Origin: JAFEDN01 sp965651935
GTDB lineage: Bacteria; Pseudomonadota; Gammaproteobacteria; Coxiellales; Coxiellaceae
Assembly (NCBI GenBank): GCA_965651935.1
Contig: CBFGTC010000003.1
Coordinates: forward strand, 1-64,000
Reading direction: 5' to 3'
DNA length: 64,000 nucleotides
Shown: piece after piece, positions 27,604 to 36,629 of the stretch
Layout: each line of letters opens with the position of its first letter
Position numbering within the stretch: position 1 is the stretch's first letter
Program-made: the position numbers and the translations under genes
The notes under the pieces: generated by a model
What the model saw: the letters and a program-made list of their open reading frames with translations, nothing else
Told to the model about the DNA's origin: nothing
Database searches by the model: none

Positions 27604-29640
27604 ATGTCAAGATACGAGTTAAAGAAATCGTTTTCAGATCCCTTCAACATAAAATCTGCTGATGATTTTATACGGATTAATTTTCCTCATTATATAAATA
27701 AAAATTCTTCCTCTAGCATTTTTATTGAGTATACGTCAGATATGAGTCAGGATAATATCAAATACCGGCACCAAACGAACATAAAAACTCATAGGGAAGC
27801 TATCGAAAAAATTGCTGATATGTGGAAATTTCAATTTTTTGATCTGTGTCAAAAATGCATTGATTCTTGTACTGATGAAAAAACAATTGAACTGGCAGCC
27901 AAGCGATTGGCAGTCTATTTTGGCCCTAAAATGCATAAAATTATAATGCAGTATAGAGAATCAATGATTCTAATTCAGTTAGAGAGATGGAAGTCATTAG
28001 CAATATTAAAATTGTGGACCGAAATTGAGCAGGAAATGCTAAAAGAGCAACGACAAAATAGCAAACCAAATCGTGGCGATACTATTCCATTTATGGGATA
28101 TGTTTTTAAGGCATCTTCAGAAGTCATATCAGAAGGAATAGCATTAAATTTTAAAGACCAGATCTTAGATACGGTTTTGGCAAGATGGAAGAACGAAATT
28201 CTTGTCGAATACGAAAATGAGCACATAGAATTTATATCGACAAATTTAATCTATCAAGGCTATGATGAAAAAACAGTTAAGGATTTGGTTAATTTTCCAT
28301 TAAGCTATCAATTTAGAGAATTTTTAGTAAACATTCAAAATGCCTTTTTTAATTGTGAATATGTTACTAAATTTTTAACTACTCATAATTTACAGAATTT
28401 TTTAAATGATATCAAAAAAGTTAAAGAAATTTGTGAGAAACAGTATAATTTTTATAATATAAAAAAAAATGAAATAGAAACTTTAGTTAATCAGCGTTTA
28501 ACTAACGCGGTAGAATATTATAAAACTCAAACAATTACATTTATAGCGGAAGATTTAAAAAATAACGATGCTTCTCAATTTTATCTTAGTTTAAAATCAG
28601 AAGAATTTGTCGAAACAATTTTAGATACACTAAAAGTAAAAAAAATTTTGAAAAAAAAAGATTACGTGTTTTCTCTAGCTAATTTATGCGAAGATAAGAC
28701 AAAAAGAAGTCTTATGGAACTCGCTATTAGTAAATATGAAAAAATAATCCATAAAGTCTTAAAAAACACGTATTTTCCAATAATTGAATTAATGTATGAA
28801 TATGGAGGAATGCACGAGTTGGCTTATGGAAAAAAAAATGGTATTTCAATTCCAAAAGCCGAGACAAATTCCGTACTGGCATGGAGATTAATAATTTTAG
28901 AGCTGTCCAATATTCCTGTCTATAATGATTTTGAGGCATCATTAAAAAAAACGTTACTCGAATATAGCTCTACTATCCCTGAATTATTGAGCGGCAATTG
29001 TTTTACCAGATTAATATATGATTGGAATGGATTGAAATCCTATCAACGCTTGAAAGAAGTACAAGAAATTGCTTATAAATTTCTTAAAAGCTCCATAAGT
29101 TTTAATGATAATTTAGTTTATAATACAATAAAAACGCTATCCAACCAAGTTCAAGGTAGAATGGAAAATTCCGCTTTATATAGTAAACTTGCTGAGAAAA
29201 TTTTAGCACCGCTTCTTAATAATCAATTTTTTTTCTTTGGTCAATGGACAGTAGACTCTCAAGGAAAACCTACGATAACAGATCCGATCTCCTATAAATT
29301 ACAAGACGAAAACAGTCAGTTAAGAAGTAAAAATCACCATCTCAATAAGGAACAGCAAAAATCTTTGGTTATTATTAAACAACTTGAAATAGAAAATGCT
29401 AATTTATTTAAAAGACTAAATTTAAATAATACGAAATTTTATAATATCTCCGAAGAAGAGAATGATGAAGATGATGAGTTACCAACTTACAACATTGAGT
29501 CTTCAGGAGAACATAAAACAAACGAGGCTAGAAAATTACTCAGTGATGAACAAACTAGCAAATTTACTCTACACAAAAGTGAGAGTATGGATTCCCAAAA
29601 ATCTGAGGATCTAAATTATAACAGATATAGTATTATTTAA
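27604..29640 (+). CDS. Large coiled-coil protein B2 of the duplicated module
   Basis: A 678-aa paralogue of B1. The homologous core spans about residues 55-555 with the same motifs (FGPKMHKIIMQYRES, NTYFPIIELMYEYGGMHELAYG, LIYDWNGLKSY). It lacks the three regular heptads but has a coiled-coil segment at about 565-615 (KLQDENSQLRSKNHHLNKEQQ), then an acidic patch EEENDEDDELP and a polar tail. No signal peptide, no membrane segment and no catalytic motif recognised. Only nine bases separate it from A2 and the ribosome binding site (AGAGAAA) is weak, suggesting translational coupling to A2. Function unknown. Confidence 0.75.
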   Translation: MSRYELKKSFSDPFNIKSADDFIRINFPHYINKNSSSSIFIEYTSDMSQDNIKYRHQTNIKTHREAIEKIADMWKFQFFDLCQKCIDSCTDEKTIELAAKRLAVYFGPKMHKIIMQYRESMILIQLERWKSLAILKLWTEIEQEMLKEQRQNSKPNRGDTIPFMGYVFKASSEVISEGIALNFKDQILDTVLARWKNEILVEYENEHIEFISTNLIYQGYDEKTVKDLVNFPLSYQFREFLVNIQNAFFNCEYVTKFLTTHNLQNFLNDIKKVKEICEKQYNFYNIKKNEIETLVNQRLTNAVEYYKTQTITFIAEDLKNNDASQFYLSLKSEEFVETILDTLKVKKILKKKDYVFSLANLCEDKTKRSLMELAISKYEKIIHKVLKNTYFPIIELMYEYGGMHELAYGKKNGISIPKAETNSVLAWRLIILELSNIPVYNDFEASLKKTLLEYSSTIPELLSGNCFTRLIYDWNGLKSYQRLKEVQEIAYKFLKSSISFNDNLVYNTIKTLSNQVQGRMENSALYSKLAEKILAPLLNNQFFFFGQWTVDSQGKPTITDPISYKLQDENSQLRSKNHHLNKEQQKSLVIIKQLEIENANLFKRLNLNNTKFYNISEEENDEDDELPTYNIESSGEHKTNEARKLLSDEQTSKFTLHKSESMDSQKSEDLNYNRYSII

Positions 29641-29644
29641 TAAA

Positions 29645-30304
29645 TCAACGAAGTTGTTCTAACAGCCGAGCCTCGCTGATTCGACGGGATTTGTACATGG
29701 GAGCCTCACGCAAAATAGTGCTGGCCTTTGACCAATTTTGTGAAATAAACGCTTCCCATAAAGAATGACTTTGAGACCTGTACATAAATCCAGGTCCATA
29801 TTGATAAGCATAAGAAAATAACACAGTTTGGGCTTCTGCAGGCAAAGCCAGAAATGAGTTACCACTCTCTTTCTCATAGCGATTCACTAATCGCATCAAT
29901 ATACTATCTGCCGATGCTTTATTGATAGCTTGTAATTCAGCAGGGGTTATCCGTAAGGGATGTTTATTGAGATACGCCTGTGCAGTATATTTCTTTAAAC
30001 CCACGTACGGTTGGAGCTTTCTTTTAAGTGACCACTCAATAGGTAAGTTATTAAATTCTCGTAAAGAATATTGTCCCAGATCAACTCCATGAGCAATAGT
30101 GACACCACTAGAGCTCTGATTCGCCAATGGAACATAACCATACAATCTCGACCCTTCCATTAAGTGGATAAAATTTTGGTCAATTTGGGTTTGATTGATG
30201 CTGATTGGTTTAGGAGAAGCATCTGCTTTTTGAGTGAGTCCTAATGGCCCCCAAACTAAGCAAGCGATCACGGATATTAAAATACTTTTCTTACTCATGA
30301 TCAT
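29645..30304 (-). CDS. Pesticin-type muramidase 1, exported
   Basis: A 219-aa protein with a signal peptide (SKKSILISVIACLVWGPLG, cleavage likely after ADA near residue 29) and one lysozyme-like domain. The pattern E-G...GYVP...SGVTIAHGVDLGQ resembles the C-terminal muramidase domain of pesticin (PF16754), in which a Glu, a Thr and an Asp of a T4-lysozyme-like fold cut the peptidoglycan glycan chain; candidates here are the Glu of LMEGSRL, the Thr of GVTIAHG and the Asp of VDLGQ. Possible starts are 30304 and 30298. First of the three in position but last in transcription order; 59 bases separate it from the next copy. Confidence 0.78.
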   Translation of the reverse strand: MIMSKKSILISVIACLVWGPLGLTQKADASPKPISINQTQIDQNFIHLMEGSRLYGYVPLANQSSSGVTIAHGVDLGQYSLREFNNLPIEWSLKRKLQPYVGLKKYTAQAYLNKHPLRITPAELQAINKASADSILMRLVNRYEKESGNSFLALPAEAQTVLFSYAYQYGPGFMYRSQSHSLWEAFISQNWSKASTILREAPMYKSRRISEARLLEQLR

Positions 30305-30363
30305 AAATTATACATATATATCATTAAAGGAGGCTTAAGAAAAGAAGAAGAAACATAAAATCT

Positions 30364-31365
30364 TTAGAGCTGGTTCAGCAGTTGTGCTTCTTGATGCCGT
30401 CTGGTGGAATATTGTTTAGAGCTCATCAATATTGAGCGCGCTTTTTGCCAATTTTGTGTAGTATAAGCATGCCATAAATTTCTAGCGCTAGCCTTATGGC
30501 CGAAGTTCGGCCCCCATTGATAAGCGTAAGAAAAGATAGCGGTTTGGGCCTTGGCGGGCAAGTCAAAAAAACTTACCGGGCTGGCTTTATTATAAGCAGC
30601 AACTAACGGGACTAAAATTTTATTGGCGGCAATCGCATTTAATTGGGTTAACTCATCTTGAGTAATATTCAAAGGGTGTGATTTTAAGAAGCTTTTCGCC
30701 TTATACTGTTTTAAACCGATATAAGGTCTCAGTTTACCCTTTAAAGCATTATCTATTGGTAAAGAATTAAATTCTGACAAGTGAATTTGACCCAAATCCA
30801 CACCGTCACCGACCGTAACCCCGCTTTGGCTTTTACCTAACATCGGTACATATCCTTTCGTTAAAGATCCTTCCACTTTACGTATGAAGCTAGTATCTAT
30901 TTTACTGGCGTTAATATTGACACCAATATGGGATGCTAAGCTGCTCGCCAAAGAGGCGGAAGATTTTTCCACCGCGGGGATAGTATCCTGGGCATGTTTA
31001 GCAATGGTTTGCGTAGCAGGAGGAGTTTCTAAAACTTTCTTTATAATGCGCGTCGCGGTGGATTTAAATTTATCCGCGGTAGATTCCGGCGCTTTTGTTT
31101 CTGACCCAGAATTGATAGGCTCGGCTGGTTTAGTTTGGGCATCAGAGATATTAGTCAATGGTAGGGTAGTCTCACCTGTTTTTTGGCCTCGAGTTTTTGA
31201 AGTTTTTGATTTTGATTTTGATTTAGAGATAGAGGCCGGAGAGCCACCGCCATGAAGAAAATGATCAACATGGCCGACGGTCGCCCAGGAGAAAGCCATA
31301 GCACCTGCGACTAGTAAATGAATTAAATACTTTTTATATTTGTATTCTTTTCTCTCTATTTTCAT
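30364..31365 (-). CDS. Pesticin-type muramidase 2 with long linker, membrane-anchored
   Basis: A 333-aa protein. A basic N-terminus and one hydrophobic segment (residues about 13-30, LIHLLVAGAMAFSWATVG) without a clean cleavage site suggest an inner-membrane anchor. Residues about 40-160 are a low-complexity Ser/Lys/Thr/Pro linker with an SKSKSKSK run. The C-terminal 170 residues are the pesticin-like muramidase domain, with RKVEGSLTKGYVP and SGVTVGDGVDLGQ giving the expected Glu, Thr and Asp. The ATG at 31365 is chosen over 31377 because GAGGCGG precedes it. The linker would let the enzyme reach the cell wall from the membrane. Confidence 0.78.
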   Translation of the reverse strand: MKIERKEYKYKKYLIHLLVAGAMAFSWATVGHVDHFLHGGGSPASISKSKSKSKTSKTRGQKTGETTLPLTNISDAQTKPAEPINSGSETKAPESTADKFKSTATRIIKKVLETPPATQTIAKHAQDTIPAVEKSSASLASSLASHIGVNINASKIDTSFIRKVEGSLTKGYVPMLGKSQSGVTVGDGVDLGQIHLSEFNSLPIDNALKGKLRPYIGLKQYKAKSFLKSHPLNITQDELTQLNAIAANKILVPLVAAYNKASPVSFFDLPAKAQTAIFSYAYQWGPNFGHKASARNLWHAYTTQNWQKARSILMSSKQYSTRRHQEAQLLNQL

Positions 31366-31502
31366 TGTCCGCCTCATATTTTATTCTTTCTATATAATAA
31401 TTGTATAATATGTACATTAAATATGTATTAAAAATATTCAAAAATAATAAAAATTGTTTTTTTTCAATGAGTTAAAAACAAAAAATAACATATGAGGTAT
31501 AA

Positions 31503-32156
31503 CTATTTGATACTACCGACTAATTTAGCTTCGGCGCGCCTTCGTGGAGCATATCTTTTGTCAGAAGATAAAATTCGGCACACTTGAGGCCAATCCTGAG
31601 TGACATAAGATTTCCAAAGCAGCTTACCTGTACCTTTTTTCATAAAACCATTGCCATATTGGTAAGCGAAAGAAAATAAAGCTGTTTGCGCTTGAGGAGG
31701 GATCTCGGTAAACGCGACTTTACTGGATTTATTATATGCTTTTATCAGAGGAATAAGATGTCTATTTAAAAAAACGTTATTTAATTCATCCATTTCCTGA
31801 TGGCTAATAGTTAAAGGATGCGTTTTTAAAAAGGCCACTGCCTGAAAGCGGGTAAGGCCAACGTAGGGAAATAGTTTTGATTTAAGCATTTGATTGATGG
31901 GCAGAGAATTAAACTCCCGCGCATGCATTTGCCCCAAGTCAATACCACGGCCAATAGTAACCCCACTTTTGGATTTACCGGGTAATGGCACATAAGCATT
32001 TAATTTGACTCCCTCCATTTTATTAATAAATGAGGTGTCAATTTGTGCGGTTTTTAGCCTGACTGGTTCCGCGGCATGGGCCTGCAATAAAGGAGTGCTG
32101 ATTAATCCCGCCATGAAGGTATACATTAAACAACTCTTGATATGGTAGTGGTTCAT
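31503..32156 (-). CDS. Pesticin-type muramidase 3, exported
   Basis: A 217-aa protein with a signal peptide ending AHAA (residues about 1-31) and the same lysozyme-like domain: NKMEGVKLNAYVP and SGVTIGRGIDLGQ hold the catalytic Glu, Thr and Asp candidates. The ATG at 32156 has GGAGG at ideal spacing, better than the upstream ATG at 32186. It is the first transcribed of the three; 125 bases separate it from the middle copy. Core domains of the three are alike but well diverged, so the duplications are not recent. Confidence 0.8.
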   Translation of the reverse strand: MNHYHIKSCLMYTFMAGLISTPLLQAHAAEPVRLKTAQIDTSFINKMEGVKLNAYVPLPGKSKSGVTIGRGIDLGQMHAREFNSLPINQMLKSKLFPYVGLTRFQAVAFLKTHPLTISHQEMDELNNVFLNRHLIPLIKAYNKSSKVAFTEIPPQAQTALFSFAYQYGNGFMKKGTGKLLWKSYVTQDWPQVCRILSSDKRYAPRRRAEAKLVGSIK

Positions 32157-32256
32157 GGATATCCTCCGTATTTTGATTGTGTACAATTTGTAAATTATAC
32201 AGAGGATATGTTAAGCATGTATTAAATATGCTAATTATTTGAATTTTCAAAGATAT

Positions 32257-32276
32257 CCCTCTCCGTAAAGAGAGGG
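32257..32276. repeat. Short palindrome, possible terminator
   Basis: CCCTCTC at 32257 pairs with GAGAGGG at 32270-32276 around a six-base loop. It lies between the yccA-like gene and the muramidase cluster and may terminate the former; the T-run is better on the plus side. Confidence 0.5.
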
Positions 32277-32311
32277 TTTAATAAAGTTTTATAAAAAAGA
32301 AGGATGTGAAG

Positions 32312-32992
32312 TTAGTTACGACTGTTGCCGCCGCCAAAAAAACTAAGAATACGTAACAAGCTGACAAATAAATTAAAAATAGCAATATATAAGCTAATCG
32401 TGGCCATAATATAATTACGTTCACCATTATGGATAATTTGACTGGTGGTATACAGGATAAATGCAGAGGATATTAAAGCGAAAGCGCCTGAAATCATTAG
32501 CTGCAAGGTGGGCAAGTTGAACAATAAAGCTCCAAGCCCGGCTAAAAAGGCGACTATAATGGCCGCCGTGATAAAGCCGCCAAGGTAACTAAAATTTTTG
32601 CGGGTAGTCAACACATATGCAGACAATCCCAAGAAAATAGCCCCAGTCGCTCCTAAAGACGTGCCGATAATTTGAGGTCCATTATTGAAATGGTGGATAT
32701 AAAAATTAAGGATAGGCCCTAATGTATAGCCTAAAAAGCCCGTGTACGCAAAAATGGCCAAAATACCCCAAGCACTATTTCTGAGCCAAACAGTTAAAAA
32801 GTACAAACCGAACATACCTACAAACAAACCTAAAAAACCAATGGGAGGCGCGTTAGTGATAGTGGCGAAAAAAGCGGCGCCAGCGCTAAATAACAGCGTC
32901 AAACTTAACAGAAAATAAGTGTTTCTCAATACACGATTTACCGCTAAGGCCGATTCAGAGCGATGAGTTAAACTAATAGGATTAGAAGGCAT
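32312..32992 (-). CDS. yccA: Bax inhibitor-1/YccA family membrane protein
   Basis: A 226-aa protein with seven hydrophobic segments, the layout of the BI-1 family. Family-like stretches are the NRVLRNTYFLLSLTLLFSA first helix, WGILAIFAYTGFLGYTLGPIL and the final ISLYIAIFNLFVSLLRILSFFGG. E. coli YccA binds and restrains the FtsH protease; bacterial BI-1 relatives can also act as calcium leak channels. AAGGGGACGT precedes the ATG. It stands alone, upstream of the muramidase cluster on the same strand but separated by a palindrome. Confidence 0.9.
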   Translation of the reverse strand: MPSNPISLTHRSESALAVNRVLRNTYFLLSLTLLFSAGAAFFATITNAPPIGFLGLFVGMFGLYFLTVWLRNSAWGILAIFAYTGFLGYTLGPILNFYIHHFNNGPQIIGTSLGATGAIFLGLSAYVLTTRKNFSYLGGFITAAIIVAFLAGLGALLFNLPTLQLMISGAFALISSAFILYTTSQIIHNGERNYIMATISLYIAIFNLFVSLLRILSFFGGGNSRN

Positions 32993-33112
32993 TTTACGTC
33001 CCCTTAAAAAAGTTTTAAAACATTATCATTCTACCACAACCCCAATATTTTTAACAGTTCAATCTGACTCTTTCTATGCTGATGTAAACTGTGATATGAT
33101 TTTTTTGCCGCT

Positions 33113-33198
33113 GGAGAGGTGGCAGAGCGGTCTAATGCGGCGGTCTTGAAAACCGTTGAGGGTATTCCCCTCCCAGGGTTCGAATCCCTGCCTCTCCG
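33113..33198 (+). tRNA. tRNA-Ser (TGA)
   Basis: 86 bases without encoded CCA. Acceptor GGAGAGG pairs with CCTCTCC, the anticodon stem GCGGT/ACCGT closes CTTGAAA, giving TGA, a long variable arm (GAGGGTATTCCCCTC) follows, and the T-loop is GTTCGAATC. uvrC starts 31 bases downstream. Confidence 0.94.
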
Positions 33199-33228
33199 TG
33201 ATGTCCATAAGATCATGTCAGTGTTTCT

Positions 33229-35043
33229 ATGATCAAAGTTCCTCAAGGGTTACCTACACAGCCGGGGGTTTATCAAATGCTAAACTCTCAGGGAAAAACT
33301 ATTTATGTAGGAAAGGCTCGGAATTTAAAACGGCGCGTCAGCAGCTACTTTAGACCAAGAGCCAATAATGTTAAAACTGCGGTAATGATGGCTCAAGTCT
33401 GTGATATCCAAATCACTATCACAGCCAGCGAAAATGAAGCGCTTTTACTTGAAGCCAATTTAATAAAAAAACTCCGTCCCCGTTATAATATCCTTTACCG
33501 CGATGACAAATCCTATCCTTATCTTTATTTATCCGCAGACGATGATTTTCCCCGTTTGGATTTTTACCGTGGTACTAAACGATTACCAGGTCAATATTTT
33601 GGTCCATATCCTAGTGCGGGGGCAGTGAGAGAGAACCTGGCTTTGATTCAAAAATTATTTAAAATTCGACAATGCAATAACACTTTTTTCGCGCACCGAA
33701 CCCGCCCTTGCCTGCAGTATCAAATCCAACGTTGCACAGCGCCTTGTGTTAGTTACGTCAGTAAAGAAGCTTATAGCGAACAGGTTCATCATGTACTCAT
33801 GTTTTTTGACGGGAAAAATGAAGAAATTATCGCGGATTTAATTAGCAAAATGGAACAGGCGGCTGACATTAAAGATTATGAAAGAGCCGCAGTTTACCGG
33901 GACCAAATCGCTCTGTTACGTAAAATTCAAGAGCAGCAATCTATGGTCAGCGATACTGGGAATATTGATGTGTTGGGACTGGCGCAACAATTAGACAGCG
34001 TCGCAATCGTCGTCATGTTTATTCGTAATGGCCGAGTGATTGGTAACAAAACTTTTTTTCCCCAAATGCTGCTGGATAGCACCCCTGACGAAGTTTTATC
34101 TGCGTTTATACCCCAATATTATTTAAATCCTCTGCACGGAGAAGAACCCATTGAGAAAGTCGTCGTGAATCATCATTTGCCTGAAAAAAATTGGATTGAG
34201 AATGCTTTGCAAGAAAATTTAAAGCGCAAAATAAACATCGTAGATAAAAAAGAGGCTTTATATAAACAATGGACTACAATGGCGGAAACGAATGCCAATT
34301 ATATGCTTAATCAGCATTTAGCTCATCATAATAAACTTAACCTGCAATTGGAGCTATTGCAAAAAACACTCAATTTATCCAACAATATCCAACGCATAGA
34401 ATGTTTTGATATTAGTCATACCAGCGGAGAATCTACTGTCGCCTCTTGCGTGGTCTTTAATGATCAGGGTCCTTTGACTAGCGATTATCGGCGTTTTAAC
34501 ATCAGCAACATTACTCCCGGCGATGACTATGCTGCTTTAAAACAAGCTTTGAGCCGTCATTACACGCGTATCAAAGCCGAAGAAAAACCTTTACCTGATC
34601 TTTTAATCATCGACGGTGGTGCAGGCCAATTAAAACAAGCCCAAGAGGTCTTAGAAGAACTGCAAGTCAGTGGCGTATGTTTGTTAGCGGTTTCCAAAGG
34701 AGTGACTCGAAAAGCCGGCTTAGAGCAACTTTGGTTGACAGATCAAAAAGAATCTTTGCGTTTACCCGAAAACCATCTTGCCTTACATTTAATTCAAAGC
34801 ATTCGGGATGAAGCACATCGTTTTGCAATCACCTCTCATCGTAAGAGACGCGCTAAAACAATGACTTTTTCTAGTTTAGAGCAAATCGAAGGCATCGGCC
34901 CCAAAAGACGCAGAGAGCTCCTTCGCCATTTCGGAGGCTTACAGGGCTTGCGGCAGGCGAGTGTAATTGATTTAATGCGAGTATCTGGGGTGAGTGAAGA
35001 ATTGGCAAAGCGAATTTTTGATTACTTTCACGGTTCCGCATGA
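33229..35043 (+). CDS. uvrC: Excinuclease ABC subunit C
   Basis: A 604-aa nucleotide-excision repair nuclease of standard length. The N-terminal GIY-YIG domain (PGVYQMLNSQGKTIYVGKARNL) makes the 3' cut; the UVR motif near residues 203-238 binds UvrB; the middle RNase H-like endonuclease domain (ECFDISHTSGESTVASCVVF, LLIDGGAGQL) makes the 5' cut; the C-terminus has tandem helix-hairpin-helix motifs (EGIGPKRRRELLRHFGG). Its stop overlaps the pgsA start by four bases (ATGA), the conserved uvrC-pgsA pair of gammaproteobacteria. Confidence 0.96.
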   Translation: MIKVPQGLPTQPGVYQMLNSQGKTIYVGKARNLKRRVSSYFRPRANNVKTAVMMAQVCDIQITITASENEALLLEANLIKKLRPRYNILYRDDKSYPYLYLSADDDFPRLDFYRGTKRLPGQYFGPYPSAGAVRENLALIQKLFKIRQCNNTFFAHRTRPCLQYQIQRCTAPCVSYVSKEAYSEQVHHVLMFFDGKNEEIIADLISKMEQAADIKDYERAAVYRDQIALLRKIQEQQSMVSDTGNIDVLGLAQQLDSVAIVVMFIRNGRVIGNKTFFPQMLLDSTPDEVLSAFIPQYYLNPLHGEEPIEKVVVNHHLPEKNWIENALQENLKRKINIVDKKEALYKQWTTMAETNANYMLNQHLAHHNKLNLQLELLQKTLNLSNNIQRIECFDISHTSGESTVASCVVFNDQGPLTSDYRRFNISNITPGDDYAALKQALSRHYTRIKAEEKPLPDLLIIDGGAGQLKQAQEVLEELQVSGVCLLAVSKGVTRKAGLEQLWLTDQKESLRLPENHLALHLIQSIRDEAHRFAITSHRKRRAKTMTFSSLEQIEGIGPKRRRELLRHFGGLQGLRQASVIDLMRVSGVSEELAKRIFDYFHGSA

Positions 35044-35594
35044 ATTTACCGACTATTTTGACATTATTTCGAATTTTGATTATCCCTTTAGTGGTGGGGC
35101 TTTATTACCTCACTTTTTCTTGGGCCCATCCCGCAGCGGCAATTGTTTTTTTATTGGCTTGCATTACGGATTGGCTGGACGGTTATTTAGCCAGACGTTT
35201 TGGTATGACCACTCGGTTAGGAGCTTTTTTAGATCCTATAGCGGATAAATTACTTGTCGCTATCGTTTTAGTGGTAGTGGTAGGGGAGAGTTTAATTACA
35301 GGGCTGGCAATACCTGCTGCTGTCATTGTGGCAAGAGAAGTGGCGATATCTGGATTGAGGGAATGGATGGCGGAAATGGGAAAACGTGCTAGCGTCGCTG
35401 TAACTTTGGTTGCAAAAATAAAAACTACCCTGCAAATGATCGCCTTGTTACTCTTGCTTTGGTACTCTAAATCCGATCCGCGATGGATGTTAATATTAGG
35501 CACCCTAAGTTTATGGGTTGCTGCCATACTCACCTTATGGTCCATGGTCATTTATATTCGGCTTGCCTGGCCAGATTTTCGAGAGTCTCGCTAA
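35040..35594 (+). CDS. pgsA: CDP-diacylglycerol--glycerol-3-phosphate 3-phosphatidyltransferase
   Basis: A 184-aa inner-membrane enzyme that commits CDP-diacylglycerol to phosphatidylglycerol synthesis. The CDP-alcohol phosphotransferase signature DG-x2-AR-x8-G-x3-D-x3-D is complete (DGYLARRF...GAFLDPIADK), and about five hydrophobic helices follow. Length is normal. Translationally coupled to uvrC by a four-base overlap. A promoter for the next operon lies in the following gap. Confidence 0.95.
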   Translation: MNLPTILTLFRILIIPLVVGLYYLTFSWAHPAAAIVFLLACITDWLDGYLARRFGMTTRLGAFLDPIADKLLVAIVLVVVVGESLITGLAIPAAVIVAREVAISGLREWMAEMGKRASVAVTLVAKIKTTLQMIALLLLLWYSKSDPRWMLILGTLSLWVAAILTLWSMVIYIRLAWPDFRESR

Positions 35595-35682
35595 GTATAC
35601 GCTTTTCATAATATTAGATTATTTTTCATTTTGGATGTTGAGGGGCTAATAATTTTGGATTCCACACACCAAAATTTTTGTC

Positions 35683-35711
35683 TTGACCTCAATTCCTGCC
35701 CGGCATAGAAT
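35683..35711 (+). promoter_or_regulatory. Sigma70-type promoter for the dapA operon
   Basis: TTGACC at 35683-35688, exactly 17 bases, then TAGAAT at 35706-35711. The predicted start of transcription is near 35718, about 29 bases before the dapA ATG at 35747. One of the clearest promoters in the window. Confidence 0.6.
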
Positions 35712-35746
35712 TCAAAAAAATTCAATTACGATTTGAGGAAGAAATC

Positions 35747-36628
35747 ATGTTCCACCGCAGTCTCGTTGCTTTGGTTACCCCTATGCAGGAAAACGGCGCT
35801 ATTGATTACGCCAGTTTACAGACTTTAGTAGAATGGCACATTTCCAATCAAACAGATGGTCTGGTGATTCTGGGTACTACCGGTGAATCAGCGACTATTC
35901 AAGCCTGGGAGCGTCGTAAAATAATCGAAAGAGTGATTAACCAAGTGCACAATCGAATCCCGGTTATTGTAGGTACCGGCAGTAATTCTACCGTACAGAC
36001 AATCGCTCAAACACAAGAGGCCATGGAGTTAGGAGCAGACGCGGCTTTAATTGTCACGCCTTACTATAATAAACCCACGCAAGAAGGATTATTTCAACAC
36101 TTTAGCGCTGTAGCTGAAAAAGTCCCGCTCCCGCAAATTTTATACAATGTGCCTTCCAGGACGGGGTGTGATTTATTACCGGAAACGGTATTGCGCTTAA
36201 GTAAACATGCTAATATTGTGGGAATTAAAGAAGCGACAGGTGACCTGAGCCGGGTTGCAAAATTATCTGAGGCAAAAATAGATTTAATTTCGGGTGACGA
36301 TGCTAGCGCATCGGCCTTTATTTTAGCGGGTGGCTGCGGTGTGATTTCGGTGGCGGCAAATGTAGCCCCTAAACTGATGCATTATTTATGTCTGGCTGCG
36401 TTAAAGAAAGATACTAATGAAGTTGATGCAATCGATCGGCGTTTAAATGGTTTATACAAATCTCTTTTTTGTGAAGCCAATCCCATCCCGGTAAAATGGG
36501 CGTTGTATGAAATGGGATTGATTAAAGCAGGTATTCGGCTCCCTTTAACTGAGCTGTCTCACAAATATCATTCTCAAGTTCGTACAGCTTTACAACAAGC
36601 CGGCTATCTTAAGGAAGCGGGGCATTAA
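35747..36628 (+). CDS. dapA: 4-hydroxy-tetrahydrodipicolinate synthase
   Basis: A 293-aa enzyme condensing pyruvate and aspartate semialdehyde, the first committed step toward diaminopimelate and lysine. The Schiff-base lysine is Lys161 in GIKEATGD; the TTGESATI loop and YNVPSRTG motif with the catalytic Tyr are present. Normal length. GAGGAAGAAATC precedes the ATG. First gene of dapA-lipoprotein-purC; the next start is two bases after its stop. Confidence 0.96.
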   Translation: MFHRSLVALVTPMQENGAIDYASLQTLVEWHISNQTDGLVILGTTGESATIQAWERRKIIERVINQVHNRIPVIVGTGSNSTVQTIAQTQEAMELGADAALIVTPYYNKPTQEGLFQHFSAVAEKVPLPQILYNVPSRTGCDLLPETVLRLSKHANIVGIKEATGDLSRVAKLSEAKIDLISGDDASASAFILAGGCGVISVAANVAPKLMHYLCLAALKKDTNEVDAIDRRLNGLYKSLFCEANPIPVKWALYEMGLIKAGIRLPLTELSHKYHSQVRTALQQAGYLKEAGH

Positions 36629-36629
36629 A

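Noticed and set aside
29645..32186. Phage lysis cassette
   Set aside because: No holin, spanin or structural phage gene nearby; each muramidase has its own export signal and the genes are diverged paralogues.
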